Made by a program: the position numbers and the translations under genes. The notes beneath the pieces were generated by a model, which was not told the DNA's origin, made no database searches, and was given only the letters and a program-made list of their open reading frames with translations. From Gloeocapsopsis crepidinum LEGE 06123 (GTDB taxonomy: Bacteria > Cyanobacteriota > Cyanobacteriia > Cyanobacteriales > Chroococcidiopsidaceae), in the NCBI RefSeq assembly GCF_015207655.1, contig NZ_JADEWN010000007.1, forward strand, positions 62,001-126,000: DNA of 64,000 nt. Direction: 5' to 3'. Shown here piece by piece: positions 7,884-17,041 of this stretch (positions are counted from its first letter, which is position 1; each line of letters begins with the position of its first letter).

Positions 7884-9422
7884 ATGTCCTACGCCTCCCT
7901 GATGAGAATTCTACCCGAAAGCTTCCGCTCGACGAATGGCTTAGCTACCGTAGCATCCTTTGGTATCCACGGATTGCTGTTAATCGTTTTGCCATTTTTA
8001 CCTTATGATTCGCAACTAGCAGCAAATATTCAGCAGCGCACCGTGGGACTTGTGGAGTTGACTCCAGAAGAACAAGGTCGTTTGCCAGGGGCTTCATCAG
8101 TACCTGCTGCATTACCACCATTTGCAGCACAACAGAGTGTTTTACCACCATTACCGCCACCACCACCATTTCCAGTAGGTGCATTACCCCCACTACCTGA
8201 CCCCATCGCGCTACCACCATCAATCGGTCTACCACCACCGAGTAACAATTCTTTGCAGGCTGCAATACGCCCAAATCAAACGTTTATTCTTCCTGTATCA
8301 CCGCAACGAAGTAAACCAACGACAACCCGTGGAGTACCAAGATCGAGCAGTAATAGGCAATTTGCGATAGGTTCAACACTCAATGCACCACCACCACCAC
8401 CTATTCTTAATACACTCCCGCCGCCGCCTCCGCTGGGTAATTTGCAACCGCCCGTAGCTGCTGCACCAAATCAAAGCCAACGCCCATACAATTCAGGAGA
8501 ATTATTACCACCAGTACCGCAGTGGCAACAACCCACTAATACTGGACTACCTGCAATGCGTTTGAATCCATCTGAGGAGTTTTCTCCTGGAGAGGCACCA
8601 CAAAGCCAAGTGGCACAAACAATTCCGACACCTCCAAACTTGATTCAGCCGCAACAACCACAACCTCAAAGTGCACCACAACAACAAGTTGCTGCTGCTC
8701 CAGCAGAACCGGTAGAATCAGGTTCTAGAGCACAACAGTTACCAGAGCGTGGTAAGCAGGAACTATTAGCACTGCAGCAGAGAATTAGAGAAGAGCGTGC
8801 TACAGCAACTCCTGTTAACCCAGCACCACAACTAGCAGAACCTCATACTGCAGAACAAACAAGACAACAACAACTTGTCGCCGCACTACGTAATGAGCAA
8901 AATGCTCGCAACAATGATACGGCAGCCCAGTCAGACAGCACAGCAGAACAGGCAAGACGACAACAACTTGTCGCCACACTACGTAATGAGCAAAACACCA
9001 ATGCTGGTTCCTCCGGTTCCAACCAATCAGCAACTACCAATAGAGATGCGCAATTGCAAGCCTGGGCTGAACGCCAAAATACTGTACAACAGAACCACTC
9101 GAATGTTGTCACAAAAGCCCCCATATACAAAACCATCAAATCTTGTCAACGAGGATTAGAAGGAGTCGCAGTTTTAGGAGTTGTTGTCAATCCTGAGGGA
9201 AGAATTGTTTCTGGACCCGACTTTCTCTCGCGACAAGGGGCTGCAGGTGTTGAACAAGCAGCAAAAGAATACATTCAAGAATACGAGTTTCCTAAGAGTG
9301 CAAGTGCTGTTAATCAACAGTTTCATTTGCAGTATCAGTACGATACCGCTAATTGTGCTCAACCACCAGAAAACTCAGATCCGCAACAACCCGAATCACA
9401 ACCAGAACAATCTGATGCGTAG
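7884..9422 (+). CDS. Proline-rich TonB-like envelope protein
   Basis: A 512-aa protein with three parts. Residues about 20-45 form one membrane anchor (GIHGLLLIVLPFLPY). A long Pro/Gln/Ala-rich region (about 60-390) could span the periplasm. A C-terminal globular domain (about 400-490) contains GVAVLGVVVNPEGRIVSGPDFLSRQG, AAKEYIQEYEF and FHLQYQYD, resembling the TonB C-terminal fold that contacts outer-membrane receptors. No ExbB/ExbD or receptor gene adjoins it. The linker holds two near-identical direct repeats (8861-8901 and 8955-8995). Cyanobacterial TonB proteins are poorly conserved, so this is a fold-level call, not a proven energy transducer. Most other-frame ORFs here are shadows of low-complexity sequence. 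Confidence 0.6.
   Translation: MSYASLMRILPESFRSTNGLATVASFGIHGLLLIVLPFLPYDSQLAANIQQRTVGLVELTPEEQGRLPGASSVPAALPPFAAQQSVLPPLPPPPPFPVGALPPLPDPIALPPSIGLPPPSNNSLQAAIRPNQTFILPVSPQRSKPTTTRGVPRSSSNRQFAIGSTLNAPPPPPILNTLPPPPPLGNLQPPVAAAPNQSQRPYNSGELLPPVPQWQQPTNTGLPAMRLNPSEEFSPGEAPQSQVAQTIPTPPNLIQPQQPQPQSAPQQQVAAAPAEPVESGSRAQQLPERGKQELLALQQRIREERATATPVNPAPQLAEPHTAEQTRQQQLVAALRNEQNARNNDTAAQSDSTAEQARRQQLVATLRNEQNTNAGSSGSNQSATTNRDAQLQAWAERQNTVQQNHSNVVTKAPIYKTIKSCQRGLEGVAVLGVVVNPEGRIVSGPDFLSRQGAAGVEQAAKEYIQEYEFPKSASAVNQQFHLQYQYDTANCAQPPENSDPQQPESQPEQSDA
8861..8995 (+). repeat. Two in-frame direct repeats of about 41 bases
   Basis: Positions 8861-8901 and 8955-8995 agree at about 39 of 41 bases. Each encodes an Arg-Gln-Gln-Gln-Leu-Val-Ala-(Ala/Thr)-Leu-Arg-Asn-Glu-Gln unit. 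The 94-base spacing keeps the wider similarity, so this is a recent internal duplication in the linker. Confidence 0.85.
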
Positions 9423-9579
9423 TAGCTGCTAAATAGTAAAGAAAAGCAATCAGTGATGGTTGTGCTTTTAACATAGATAGAAGTGGCGATCGCACATTGG
9501 CGAGAAATCAGTCGCCATCGGTTTTGTGTCTGCGAGACAATGAAACTCAGATTTATTATGTCTGACAATTGCTTTCACT

Positions 9580-10599
9580 ATGGTTGATGCTTTTAAGGTT
9601 CAGCTACAAGCGTGTGCTGAGCGCTTAATGTTTTTGATCGATTGCTTTAGCCGAACGCGGGTTCTAGTTGTAGGAGATTTAACCTTAGATGAGTTTCTTA
9701 CTGGACAAGTAGAGCGCATTTCGCGGGAAGCGCCAGTACTAATTTTGCGACATGAATCGACAAAACAAGTGCCAGGAGGTGGGGCAAACGCAGTTTATAA
9801 TTTAGCGAAGTTGGGGGCACACGTAAAAGCTGTCGGACTTTTAGGTAAAGACGAGCAAGGGCGATCGCTGCATGAACTTCTAGTTGTAGCTGGGATCGAT
9901 ACTCAAGGTGTTTTCTTTGATCCCCATCGCCCTACTGTCACAAAAACTCGAATTTCTGGACATTCGCGGCAATCTGTAACGCAGCAAATTGTCCGAGTAG
10001 ATCGCAAATCAGAACAGCTACCTGACACTGATTTACAACAACAGTTAGCAGCATATATTTATTCGCAAATTGATAGTGTTGATGCTGTCGTTTGTTCGGA
10101 TTATGGAGATGGTGTTCTGACTCAGCCTGTGATTAATGCAGCTTTGGCACATCCGCGTACAATCGTCGATTCTCAAACCCAACTCGCCCAGTATCAAAAA
10201 GCAACTATATTTACACCAAACTTACCAGAAGCAGAATTAGCAGTTGGATATCAAATTGATGATGCTACAACGCTAGCCCAAGCTGGAAAAGATCTCTTAG
10301 CACTAACCCAAGCAACGCATGTTTTAATTACGCGAGGAGAGCAAGGTATGAGTTTGTTTAGGCGGGATGGTGTGGTGACGCATATTCCTGCTTTTAACCG
10401 TACAGAGGTATTTGATGTCACTGGTGCGGGAGATACTGTAGTAGCAGCACTCACTCTTGGTTTAGCCTCTGGCGCTTCGTTTTGGGAAGCAGCTATATTA
10501 GGAAACTTGGCAGCAAGTATTGTCGTAAGACAATTTGGCACAACAACAACAACTGCATTAGAGATGAAAACTGCTTTACAAGCGCTGCTAGAGGAGTGA
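9580..10599 (+). CDS. PfkB-family sugar kinase, heptose-7-phosphate kinase (RfaE1/HldE-N) type
   Basis: A 339-aa ribokinase-fold kinase. It has DLTLDEFLTGQVERISREAP and the GGGANAVYNLAKLG substrate-site motif near residues 66-80, and ends with DVTGAGDT at 279-286, where Asp285 is the catalytic base. The first motif set is that of D-glycero-D-manno-heptose 7-phosphate kinase (the RfaE domain I). The adenylyltransferase domain found in fused HldE enzymes is absent. It would supply activated heptose for surface polysaccharide. The dTDP-glucose dehydratase gene follows 45 bases later on the same strand, supporting a nucleotide-sugar operon. The exact sugar is not certain from motifs alone. Confidence 0.85.
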   Translation: MVDAFKVQLQACAERLMFLIDCFSRTRVLVVGDLTLDEFLTGQVERISREAPVLILRHESTKQVPGGGANAVYNLAKLGAHVKAVGLLGKDEQGRSLHELLVVAGIDTQGVFFDPHRPTVTKTRISGHSRQSVTQQIVRVDRKSEQLPDTDLQQQLAAYIYSQIDSVDAVVCSDYGDGVLTQPVINAALAHPRTIVDSQTQLAQYQKATIFTPNLPEAELAVGYQIDDATTLAQAGKDLLALTQATHVLITRGEQGMSLFRRDGVVTHIPAFNRTEVFDVTGAGDTVVAALTLGLASGASFWEAAILGNLAASIVVRQFGTTTTTALEMKTALQALLEE

Positions 10600-10644
10600 T
10601 ACTGATTTGGTTCAAGAGAACACAACACAAGGAAAGAATATTTT

Positions 10645-11742
10645 GTGAGTAGTGTAGATCAGCTAAACTTTTCAGTTCCAAGGCGAACATTATTAGTAAC
10701 TGGGGGAGCAGGATTTATTGGCGCAAATTTTGTGCATCATTGGTGTACAAATTATCCTGAGGATCGAGTCATTGTTTTAGATGCATTGACTTATGCAGGA
10801 AATCGCAGCAATTTAGCTCATTGGGAAGGAAAAGAAAATTTTCAGTTTATTCAAGGGGATATTTGCGATCGCTCTCTTGTAGATCAGATCTTACAAACCG
10901 AAGCGATTGATACTATTGCTCATTTTGCGGCTGAATCTCATGTAGATCGCTCAATTTTAGGACCTGCTGCTTTTGTTCAAACAAACGTCATCGGGACTTT
11001 TACCCTACTAGAGGCATTTTTACAACACTGGCGAGCGAAGGAACAACCAGAGCACTTTCGTTTTCTGCACGTTTCTACAGATGAAGTTTATGGCAGTCTC
11101 AACACTGACGATCAGCCCTTTACAGAAAGTACACCTTATGCTCCAAATAGTCCTTATTCTGCCTCTAAAGCTGGCAGCGACCACTTAGTACGTGCCTATT
11201 ATCACACCTATAAATTACCAACAATTATTACAAATTGCTCAAATAACTACGGTCCTTATCAGTTTCCAGAGAAATTAATTCCTTTGATGTGTATCAATTG
11301 CTTACTTGGTAAGCAACTACCTGTTTATGGTGATGGACAGAATATTCGAGATTGGCTTTACGTAGGCGATCACTGTACTGCGTTGGATCTTGTGATTCAT
11401 CAAGGTTTACCAGGAGAAACTTACAACATTGGTGGCAACAACGAGGTAAAAAATATTGACTTGGTACAAATGCTATGTCAACTTATGGACGAACTAGCAG
11501 TAGATTTGCCAATACGTCCATCACAAGAACTGATTACTTTTGTGCAAGATCGGCCAGGACACGATCGCCGTTACGCAATTGATGCTAGTAAAATTGCTAC
11601 TCAACTCGGCTGGACACCTGCTGTCACAGTTACAGAGGGATTGCGCCATACAGTGAAATGGTATCTTATGCACCGCAGTTGGTGGAAGTCTCTACTCTCT
11701 AAACAATATCAGGAGTACTACAACAAAGTTTATCTTTCTTAG
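10645..11742 (+). CDS. rfbB: dTDP-glucose 4,6-dehydratase
   Basis: This enzyme converts dTDP-glucose to dTDP-4-keto-6-deoxyglucose, the precursor of dTDP-rhamnose and other deoxysugars of surface glycans. It is an extended SDR: VTGGAGFIGANF near the N-terminus binds NAD, STDEVYG is the Ser/Thr-Asp-Glu active-site segment, and Tyr171-x3-Lys175 (YSASK) is the catalytic pair. NNYGPYQFPEKLIPL and QNIRDWLYVGDH are strong family signatures. The start is a GTG at 10645, preceded by AAGGAAAG at a workable distance. Length (365 aa) is typical. It is probably co-transcribed with the upstream kinase. Confidence 0.95.
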   Translation: MSSVDQLNFSVPRRTLLVTGGAGFIGANFVHHWCTNYPEDRVIVLDALTYAGNRSNLAHWEGKENFQFIQGDICDRSLVDQILQTEAIDTIAHFAAESHVDRSILGPAAFVQTNVIGTFTLLEAFLQHWRAKEQPEHFRFLHVSTDEVYGSLNTDDQPFTESTPYAPNSPYSASKAGSDHLVRAYYHTYKLPTIITNCSNNYGPYQFPEKLIPLMCINCLLGKQLPVYGDGQNIRDWLYVGDHCTALDLVIHQGLPGETYNIGGNNEVKNIDLVQMLCQLMDELAVDLPIRPSQELITFVQDRPGHDRRYAIDASKIATQLGWTPAVTVTEGLRHTVKWYLMHRSWWKSLLSKQYQEYYNKVYLS

Positions 11743-11744
11743 AT

Positions 11745-11800
11745 CATGGCGAATAAATTGGCTGCCATACAAACAAAGTCCACATCCGTGGATTTACTGC
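11745..11800 (-). repeat. Short interspersed hairpin repeat, copy 2 (divergent)
   Basis: Arms AAGTCCAC (11776-11783) and GTGGATTT (11788-11795) surround ATCC. On the minus strand the right flank reads GGACTTTGTTTGTATGGCAGCC. This is the same hairpin-plus-CTTTG design as at 36099 and 641, but diverged. Confidence 0.55.
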
Positions 11801-11853
11801 TAAAAATTTTGTTCTATTGTACGAAAGTACACTGTGCATAAGTAGCCGCGACT

Positions 11854-12153
11854 TCAAGGCATCTGATTGAAACTGGAATGAATAGATAATGTCACCATCC
11901 GAAAAGACAAATAGGAAATCTCAGCAGCATCTGTGCGATCGTGCCTGACAATCAGTGTTAGTCCTTCATCTTCATGAAATATACAAATCGGGTCAAGTTT
12001 CAAACAACTATTATCCTGACGATCCACACTGCAAAAAACGTATTCTTCATCACGCAGAATAGGATTCATTGACTTTAGTAAAACAGCTAAATTCGTTTCA
12101 CCTGAGATAGGACTGTCGCCAATTCTCGCTCTGTAAACCAGAAACTCGATCAA
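11854..12153 (-). pseudogene. Decayed ACT-domain (COG3603-type) gene
   Basis: The readable frame matches the first two thirds of a small ACT-domain protein: SGETNLAVLLKSMNP, DEEYVFCSV, FHEDEGLTLIV, then FRMVTLSIHSS. Full-length relatives run about 130 residues and continue into a second ACT strand set ending in a Tyr-Tyr-His-Asp-His motif. Here the frame stops directly after the HSS segment. At the other end, the codon where relatives start (before SGETNL) is ATC and not ATG; the only in-frame start is a TTG inside the preceding VapC remnant. Both ends are thus damaged. It could still be a truncated expressed protein, but remnant is the simpler reading. Confidence 0.6.
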
Positions 12154-12509
12154 ATTCTCGTTGGTTTGCCGTAATCACAAGCAGGTTATGTTGAAGTGCA
12201 GTAGCCGCGATCAAGACATCGTAAGCACCAATCGGTTGTCCTTGAGATTTGAGAGTAGCACGAATTCGAGCCGCTTGTTCAGCTTCCATAGTACTGAAAG
12301 GGAGAATTGTCACTGAAAATAAAAAGCTGGCAATTGTTGGTTCAACTTTCTGGCACGTTGCGAATTGAGTGCCAAACCTAGCGTAACTCCATAACTGTAA
12401 TTGCAGAAACGGCAATCTCAATCGGTGGAGTTTGCTTGAGCCTAAATTGAGTGCCAGTTTCACCCTTGATGAAGTCGCTGATGACGCACGTATCGAGTAG
12501 ATATCGCAT
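12098..12509 (-). pseudogene. Frameshifted VapC-type PIN-domain toxin
   Basis: Reading from the ATG at 12509 gives MRYLLDTCVISDFIKGE, the PIN N-terminus with its first acidic residue, through VMELR, and then a stop (TAG at 12380-12378). Shifting frame continues the family sequence as GLALNSQRARKL. A second shift near 12344 restores VEPTIASFLFSVTILPF, and then PIGAYDVLIAATAL (with the later catalytic Asp), and the typical end FDRVSGLQSENWR. Each break is explained by one missing base, so two single-base deletions inactivated the nuclease. A 121-aa open frame ending at 12098 is only the 3' half preceded by out-of-frame residues. The start overlaps the antitoxin stop as TGATG. Sequencing error is the alternative. 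Confidence 0.85.
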
Positions 12510-12751
12510 CAGAAAAGTTCCGGTTCACGAGGCGGAAGAAGTTCATCGCGGTAGGACTCGAAAGCAGGAAAATCGGGAATTCCTTCATAGGATAAGATAA
12601 CCTCTGACCCTTGGGAAGTGGAATTAGGCGGCGTTTGAATCATCCGACGTAACGCTTGTACAATCAAGGTTTGAAGCGGAACATTCGATTGTACTGCTTG
12701 ACGGATCAAGTCTTGTTCAAGGTCTGGGGGTAAGTCAATCGTAATTTGCAT
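12509..12751 (-). CDS. Antitoxin of the broken VapBC pair (ribbon-helix-helix-like)
   Basis: An 80-aa protein starting MQITIDLPPDLEQDLIRQA, a short beta-strand followed by helices, as in ribbon-helix-helix antitoxins. Its C-terminal tail (YEGIPDFPAFESYRDELLP) would be the toxin-binding arm. The stop overlaps the VapC start (TGATG), so the pair was translationally coupled. The toxin is frameshifted while this frame is intact, a plausible late state of decay: the antitoxin can stay as an orphan. AT-rich sequence with GGAG-like bases precedes the start. Confidence 0.75.
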   Translation of the reverse strand: MQITIDLPPDLEQDLIRQAVQSNVPLQTLIVQALRRMIQTPPNSTSQGSEVILSYEGIPDFPAFESYRDELLPPREPELF

Positions 12752-12789
12752 ATTTTTTCTCCATTGATTGTTGTATTAGATATAATTTT

Positions 12790-15700
12790 TTACTGTCCCT
12801 TAATTGCGGCTTCGATTGCTTTCACAAAGGGGCTAACCCACCACTGATCTGAAGCTTTTTGAAGTGCTTCAAAAATAAATGCCTGACCTCCAACTTTCAC
12901 TCGCGTCATCAAAGTTGGGTTTTGCTTCACCTCCTTCACTGCTTCTGCCACAACAATTTGCTGCTCGGGTTCGGTTGAAGTCGGATAAGTTTGAATAAGA
13001 CGATTGAAAATTTGCTGAATCTCATCAAAAGCTTCTCTCAAATTTTGCTCTGAAGCATAATTGTGTTGTGTACCGATTTGATCTCCATGTACTGTGCTGT
13101 TGACATTGACTGCACCTACAGATCCACCAAAGTTGAGATTTGGGTTATTCGATCCTTGCATAATCAGAGTTTCTGTTTGAATGTGTGTACTTTGATTGTT
13201 TTTCTGACTGCTTACAAGTTGAAATATCTGCGCTGGTTGAAGTGGTTGCCAGGTTTTACGGCGCATATTTATTTGGGCATTAATCAACGTTTTTCTAAGC
13301 CAAGCGATGTTTGGTAATTCTGGAATAAGACGTTGAATTTCAGTACATGCCTGAAGTGTTCCTCGTTCTTTTAGTTGTGTCAAAACATTGTCTCTCAGCC
13401 TAGCCATATCATCTCTAGCCGTTGAAATATTACTGTGGTCAGGATCTTCATCGTAAGGATATTGACGAACCAGCCAAAGGTATAAATCAGCTAGTTGTAT
13501 TTCAGTCAGATTTAGCTGAATCTCATGTAAATGATGGCAAGCAGCTAATTCGAGGACTTCACGCCCAAATGATGAATCTTGCTGAATCAATAACCAGATA
13601 AATGACCAACTACATGGATCTGAATTCTCAACCAGCACTCTAGCAGCAATTAGAACTTTTTCACGCTCGTTCTCAGCTGATGGTAATGCGAAAGAAATTA
13701 AGGACTTTGCAAAATTTCTAGCTTCAGTGAATCCTTGCTTGAGAAGCTTTTCGAGTATCTCCCCAAGGCATTTGGGCTTAAGTTTAGGGTCTTTAGCCTT
13801 TTCTAGTAAGGCTAATTTTAGCCATTCATTCCAACACTTATCAAAGCGATCAATCACAGATATATGGTCATGCTCCTGATTTTCTTTATCAATTAGTTTT
13901 AACAGTGTATGAATGGACTCATGTGGAGCGTTTAAATAGGTACGTTTAACTGTTTCCAAATAGAAGTCTTCATTTGGATTACTGCTTGGAGAAGCAATAA
14001 TGACAGGTGCCCATTTTTTCCATATTTCAGGCGAGAGATGCTCTAAGAAGTCTGAGTTTTGTTTCAAAAGTAATTGAAAAGCTCTACAACCTGCTAATGC
14101 TGGTCGATTAAAAGTATTTGTTCCTATCCAGTCATAATTTATATCGTCTTGGTATTGAACATACTTCTTAGCACTCTCAATAATTCTTCTTCGAGTGGGT
14201 TCCTCAGCCTCTTGCCAGCCAGGAAGTTTAGTTAAATCTAATTTAAACTCATTGTCATCGTATTTACTTTCAGGCTTGCGAGTCATTTCCATATTAAGCT
14301 GCGACCAAGCAGATAAATCTCCAGCTTCTAACTTTTCTAAAAGTCTTAGCACTCTTTCTTTAGGCGGTGGCTCTAGCAAGGGAGGATTTTGCCTGCGATA
14401 CTGCATTTCTTGCATTCTGAGATAATCAGATCTCAGTTTGTCAGCTTGAGTTGAATTGAGTTCGATTGGTGCAAAGTAAGCTGCAAAAACTTCCTGCAAA
14501 ATTTTATTGCTTTGAGTAGCTATGAGAATTGCATCTATATGCTTTACATCTTGACGATTAAAACTCCGTTGAATTAGTTGTACCCAAATTTTCTGTGTCT
14601 TCTCACAATTAGAACTTTCGAGCCTTTCAAGCATCCAAAAAATATCTTCTGAAACCAGAACATTTTCGCTTAAGAGAAGATCTGGAGCTTCTTCTGTTTC
14701 TAAAATAATTAAAACTGCTTGCTCAATTAAAGTATGTCGTCTTTTACTGTTGTTCAAAAGCGATAAAGCAAATTGCTCTTGTAGCTTATTATCATCAGTA
14801 ATGATTGTCTGATCCTCTCTCCACTGTACTAGAGCTACTTTAGTGAAACTTTCTGCTACTCTAGGCAAGTCAAAACTTTCCCATGCTTTTACGAGAATGG
14901 CATCTCCAAGTTCTTTAAATGGATGTCCAAAACCTCTAGCACCCTGCTTTTCAAGCCAATTGAGGGCAATTACCAAATCATGTGGCTGAAGTTGTGGGAC
15001 TATCTTATAGTTGAGGAACATCCGATACTCCCCGAAAAAATTCCTCTTCTTAGGCAGAGTCAGAGCTTGAAATAATTCTTCTGCTGTCAGATGCTCTGAC
15101 CAAAGTGCCTGAAGTGCATATCCCTTAAGCCGATCGTCTTCATCTTCTGGAAGTTGCTCAGTACCCAAAGGTTTCAGTTTCAATAGTGTGACTGTATCGC
15201 CAATTAAGCAAAGAGCCTTGGCTGCGCTTACTCTCAAATAAACTGGTTGTGATGAATCAAGAGCAAGATTTACTAATTCTGCCTGAAGATCGCAGACTTC
15301 GCAAACTTCGGCAATGTCGATCGCTAGATCTCTCGCATCAATTTGCTTGCTGGAATCACAGATATAAAGGCGCAATTGATCAGCCAACCCAGGATGCTTT
15401 AGCTTCGCGTAGTTGCGATAGTTATTTCTATCCCAATCAAATAGTTTTTCCTCTTCGTACTGTGTTAACAAATTATCTACAATTGATGACCTGACATTCG
15501 CATCAGTCGGTACATCACTTCGCAAAAGAACATCTGGATCAGTTTTGATGAATTCTTGAAGAACATCTGTTCTTATGCTAGCTAGCCATGCAGCAGTTTC
15601 ATGAAGCTGAGGAATTAGCTTGTGATCTGGATCTTCAGATGAAAAGATTAATTTTGTTATCTGCGCTAGAGGTATTTCGTGTTGCACCAAGTACCAGGCA

Positions 15701-16797
15701 GCCAAAAATTCAGCATAGGTTTGATGTGCCCATCCCATTCGATGCAGTCCACGGGACGAGAACAACCCAGTATCTAAAACTTCCTCAATCGCTACCCTAG
15801 TAATCTCAAATTCTCTTCCATTGGCATTTTCATAACCAAGACATAATGTTTGAACAAGGACATCTTCAGTAGGTACGTTCCCCTGATTAATCCCAGTCCA
15901 TACTGCAAAGCGGTTAGCAAAGACTGCGATCGCTGCAATTCGAGCCGCAACAATTAGACGTTGATCAGCATCAAGATTGCCTTTTCGGTTTGAAGCTTGA
16001 CGACTTTCACTAACTTCCTGACACAGAAGCTGACATCCCTCAAGATAGAGTTCATAAATTTTCTGGTTTGAAGGAAATTGACCATTATGACGGCGGTAAG
16101 TATTTAGCAGAAATCTCAGAGTGATTGGTTTTATTGCTAGGGGTACAACATCCTTTTGTCCAATTTCCTTTAGAAAATCATCAGGTGAAAATCCCTCAGC
16201 TTTCGCAGCTTCTATAACGTCTACACGACGAAGTGGAGCTAGTTCATAAATTTCAACGTAATCTTTTTGCCAAATACCTTTCAGTCCTTCTTCTAGAATT
16301 GCTGGAAATACGAATGTCCGACACGCTAAACGTAAGTGAAGGCGATTAATGTGGTTGTGATATTTCTGTTTCTTAAGCTCATCAATTAAGCCTGCCGCTA
16401 GAGTCGGAATGCTCAAAATTCCTTCATCAAGACTATCCAGGAATAGATAGAGATGATAAGTATCCTCTAACCAGTCAGTAAAGGTTTCGTCTTTAAATAA
16501 ATCATCTTTTAGATTTGTACAGGATCGGAGATTAAGTGGTAAAACTTGCCTAGGATCGCAAATCTTTTTTTCTGTAAGAATTTTTAGGTTTTCTAATTCC
16601 TGAGACTTCCCGATACCTGGTTCCCCTAATAAAACCAGACACGGAACATTGGCGATCGCCTCCAAAGTTATTAAATTCGGGTTATATGCCTTACCCCATT
16701 CTGCGTCTGGATTGTACAGATAGCCACCATCGGCTAGGTTAATACTGCCTGACCGAGGGCACCAGAAACGTTTCCAGCTATATACCTGCTCCGACAT
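12790..16797 (-). CDS. Large NACHT/STAND-type ATPase with helical repeats and a C-terminal adaptor-like tail
   Basis: A 1335-aa protein. An N-terminal lead-in (RFWCPRSGSINLADGGYL) is followed by Walker A GEPGIGKS (58-65) and Walker B LYLFLDSLDE (116-125), the NACHT variant with an extra acidic residue. A winged-helix-like part (about 250-390) follows. Residues about 400-1200 are alpha-helical and repeat-like (HEAT/TPR type), the usual sensor region. The last 120 residues change character: a Gly/Asn/Val-rich strand segment with VHGDQIGTQHNYASEQ, and then helices ending near AIEAAIKGQ, a tail I recognise from other cyanobacterial regulatory or conflict proteins. No classic effector domain is visible. 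Such ATPases often act as immune sensors in bacteria; that role is inference. Confidence 0.8.
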   Translation of the reverse strand: MSEQVYSWKRFWCPRSGSINLADGGYLYNPDAEWGKAYNPNLITLEAIANVPCLVLLGEPGIGKSQELENLKILTEKKICDPRQVLPLNLRSCTNLKDDLFKDETFTDWLEDTYHLYLFLDSLDEGILSIPTLAAGLIDELKKQKYHNHINRLHLRLACRTFVFPAILEEGLKGIWQKDYVEIYELAPLRRVDVIEAAKAEGFSPDDFLKEIGQKDVVPLAIKPITLRFLLNTYRRHNGQFPSNQKIYELYLEGCQLLCQEVSESRQASNRKGNLDADQRLIVAARIAAIAVFANRFAVWTGINQGNVPTEDVLVQTLCLGYENANGREFEITRVAIEEVLDTGLFSSRGLHRMGWAHQTYAEFLAAWYLVQHEIPLAQITKLIFSSEDPDHKLIPQLHETAAWLASIRTDVLQEFIKTDPDVLLRSDVPTDANVRSSIVDNLLTQYEEEKLFDWDRNNYRNYAKLKHPGLADQLRLYICDSSKQIDARDLAIDIAEVCEVCDLQAELVNLALDSSQPVYLRVSAAKALCLIGDTVTLLKLKPLGTEQLPEDEDDRLKGYALQALWSEHLTAEELFQALTLPKKRNFFGEYRMFLNYKIVPQLQPHDLVIALNWLEKQGARGFGHPFKELGDAILVKAWESFDLPRVAESFTKVALVQWREDQTIITDDNKLQEQFALSLLNNSKRRHTLIEQAVLIILETEEAPDLLLSENVLVSEDIFWMLERLESSNCEKTQKIWVQLIQRSFNRQDVKHIDAILIATQSNKILQEVFAAYFAPIELNSTQADKLRSDYLRMQEMQYRRQNPPLLEPPPKERVLRLLEKLEAGDLSAWSQLNMEMTRKPESKYDDNEFKLDLTKLPGWQEAEEPTRRRIIESAKKYVQYQDDINYDWIGTNTFNRPALAGCRAFQLLLKQNSDFLEHLSPEIWKKWAPVIIASPSSNPNEDFYLETVKRTYLNAPHESIHTLLKLIDKENQEHDHISVIDRFDKCWNEWLKLALLEKAKDPKLKPKCLGEILEKLLKQGFTEARNFAKSLISFALPSAENEREKVLIAARVLVENSDPCSWSFIWLLIQQDSSFGREVLELAACHHLHEIQLNLTEIQLADLYLWLVRQYPYDEDPDHSNISTARDDMARLRDNVLTQLKERGTLQACTEIQRLIPELPNIAWLRKTLINAQINMRRKTWQPLQPAQIFQLVSSQKNNQSTHIQTETLIMQGSNNPNLNFGGSVGAVNVNSTVHGDQIGTQHNYASEQNLREAFDEIQQIFNRLIQTYPTSTEPEQQIVVAEAVKEVKQNPTLMTRVKVGGQAFIFEALQKASDQWWVSPFVKAIEAAIKGQ

Positions 16798-17041
16798 GTT
16801 AAATAGCTATGAAGGCAAAACTCTTTTTCAAGGATAACTTCATTCAAAAGTCCAAAAGTCTTTATACCTTACCTTGTGACTCAAGTGATAGCTTGACCGG
16901 ATCGCTTCCACCGGATTTTGCATTCCAACAGATACTATTCAAGTTGCAGCCCCAACTGATGCTTAAGCAGACTAACAATAGTAATGAGGAGTAAGGGAGG
17001 TAAATATCAAAGTTTAAAGTGTTTAGCTCTCTCAGAACGAC

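Noticed and set aside
7945-9139. Minus-strand frames across the proline-rich gene
   Set aside because: Low-complexity shadows (Val/Met-rich and Gly-rich) of the proline codons on the other strand.
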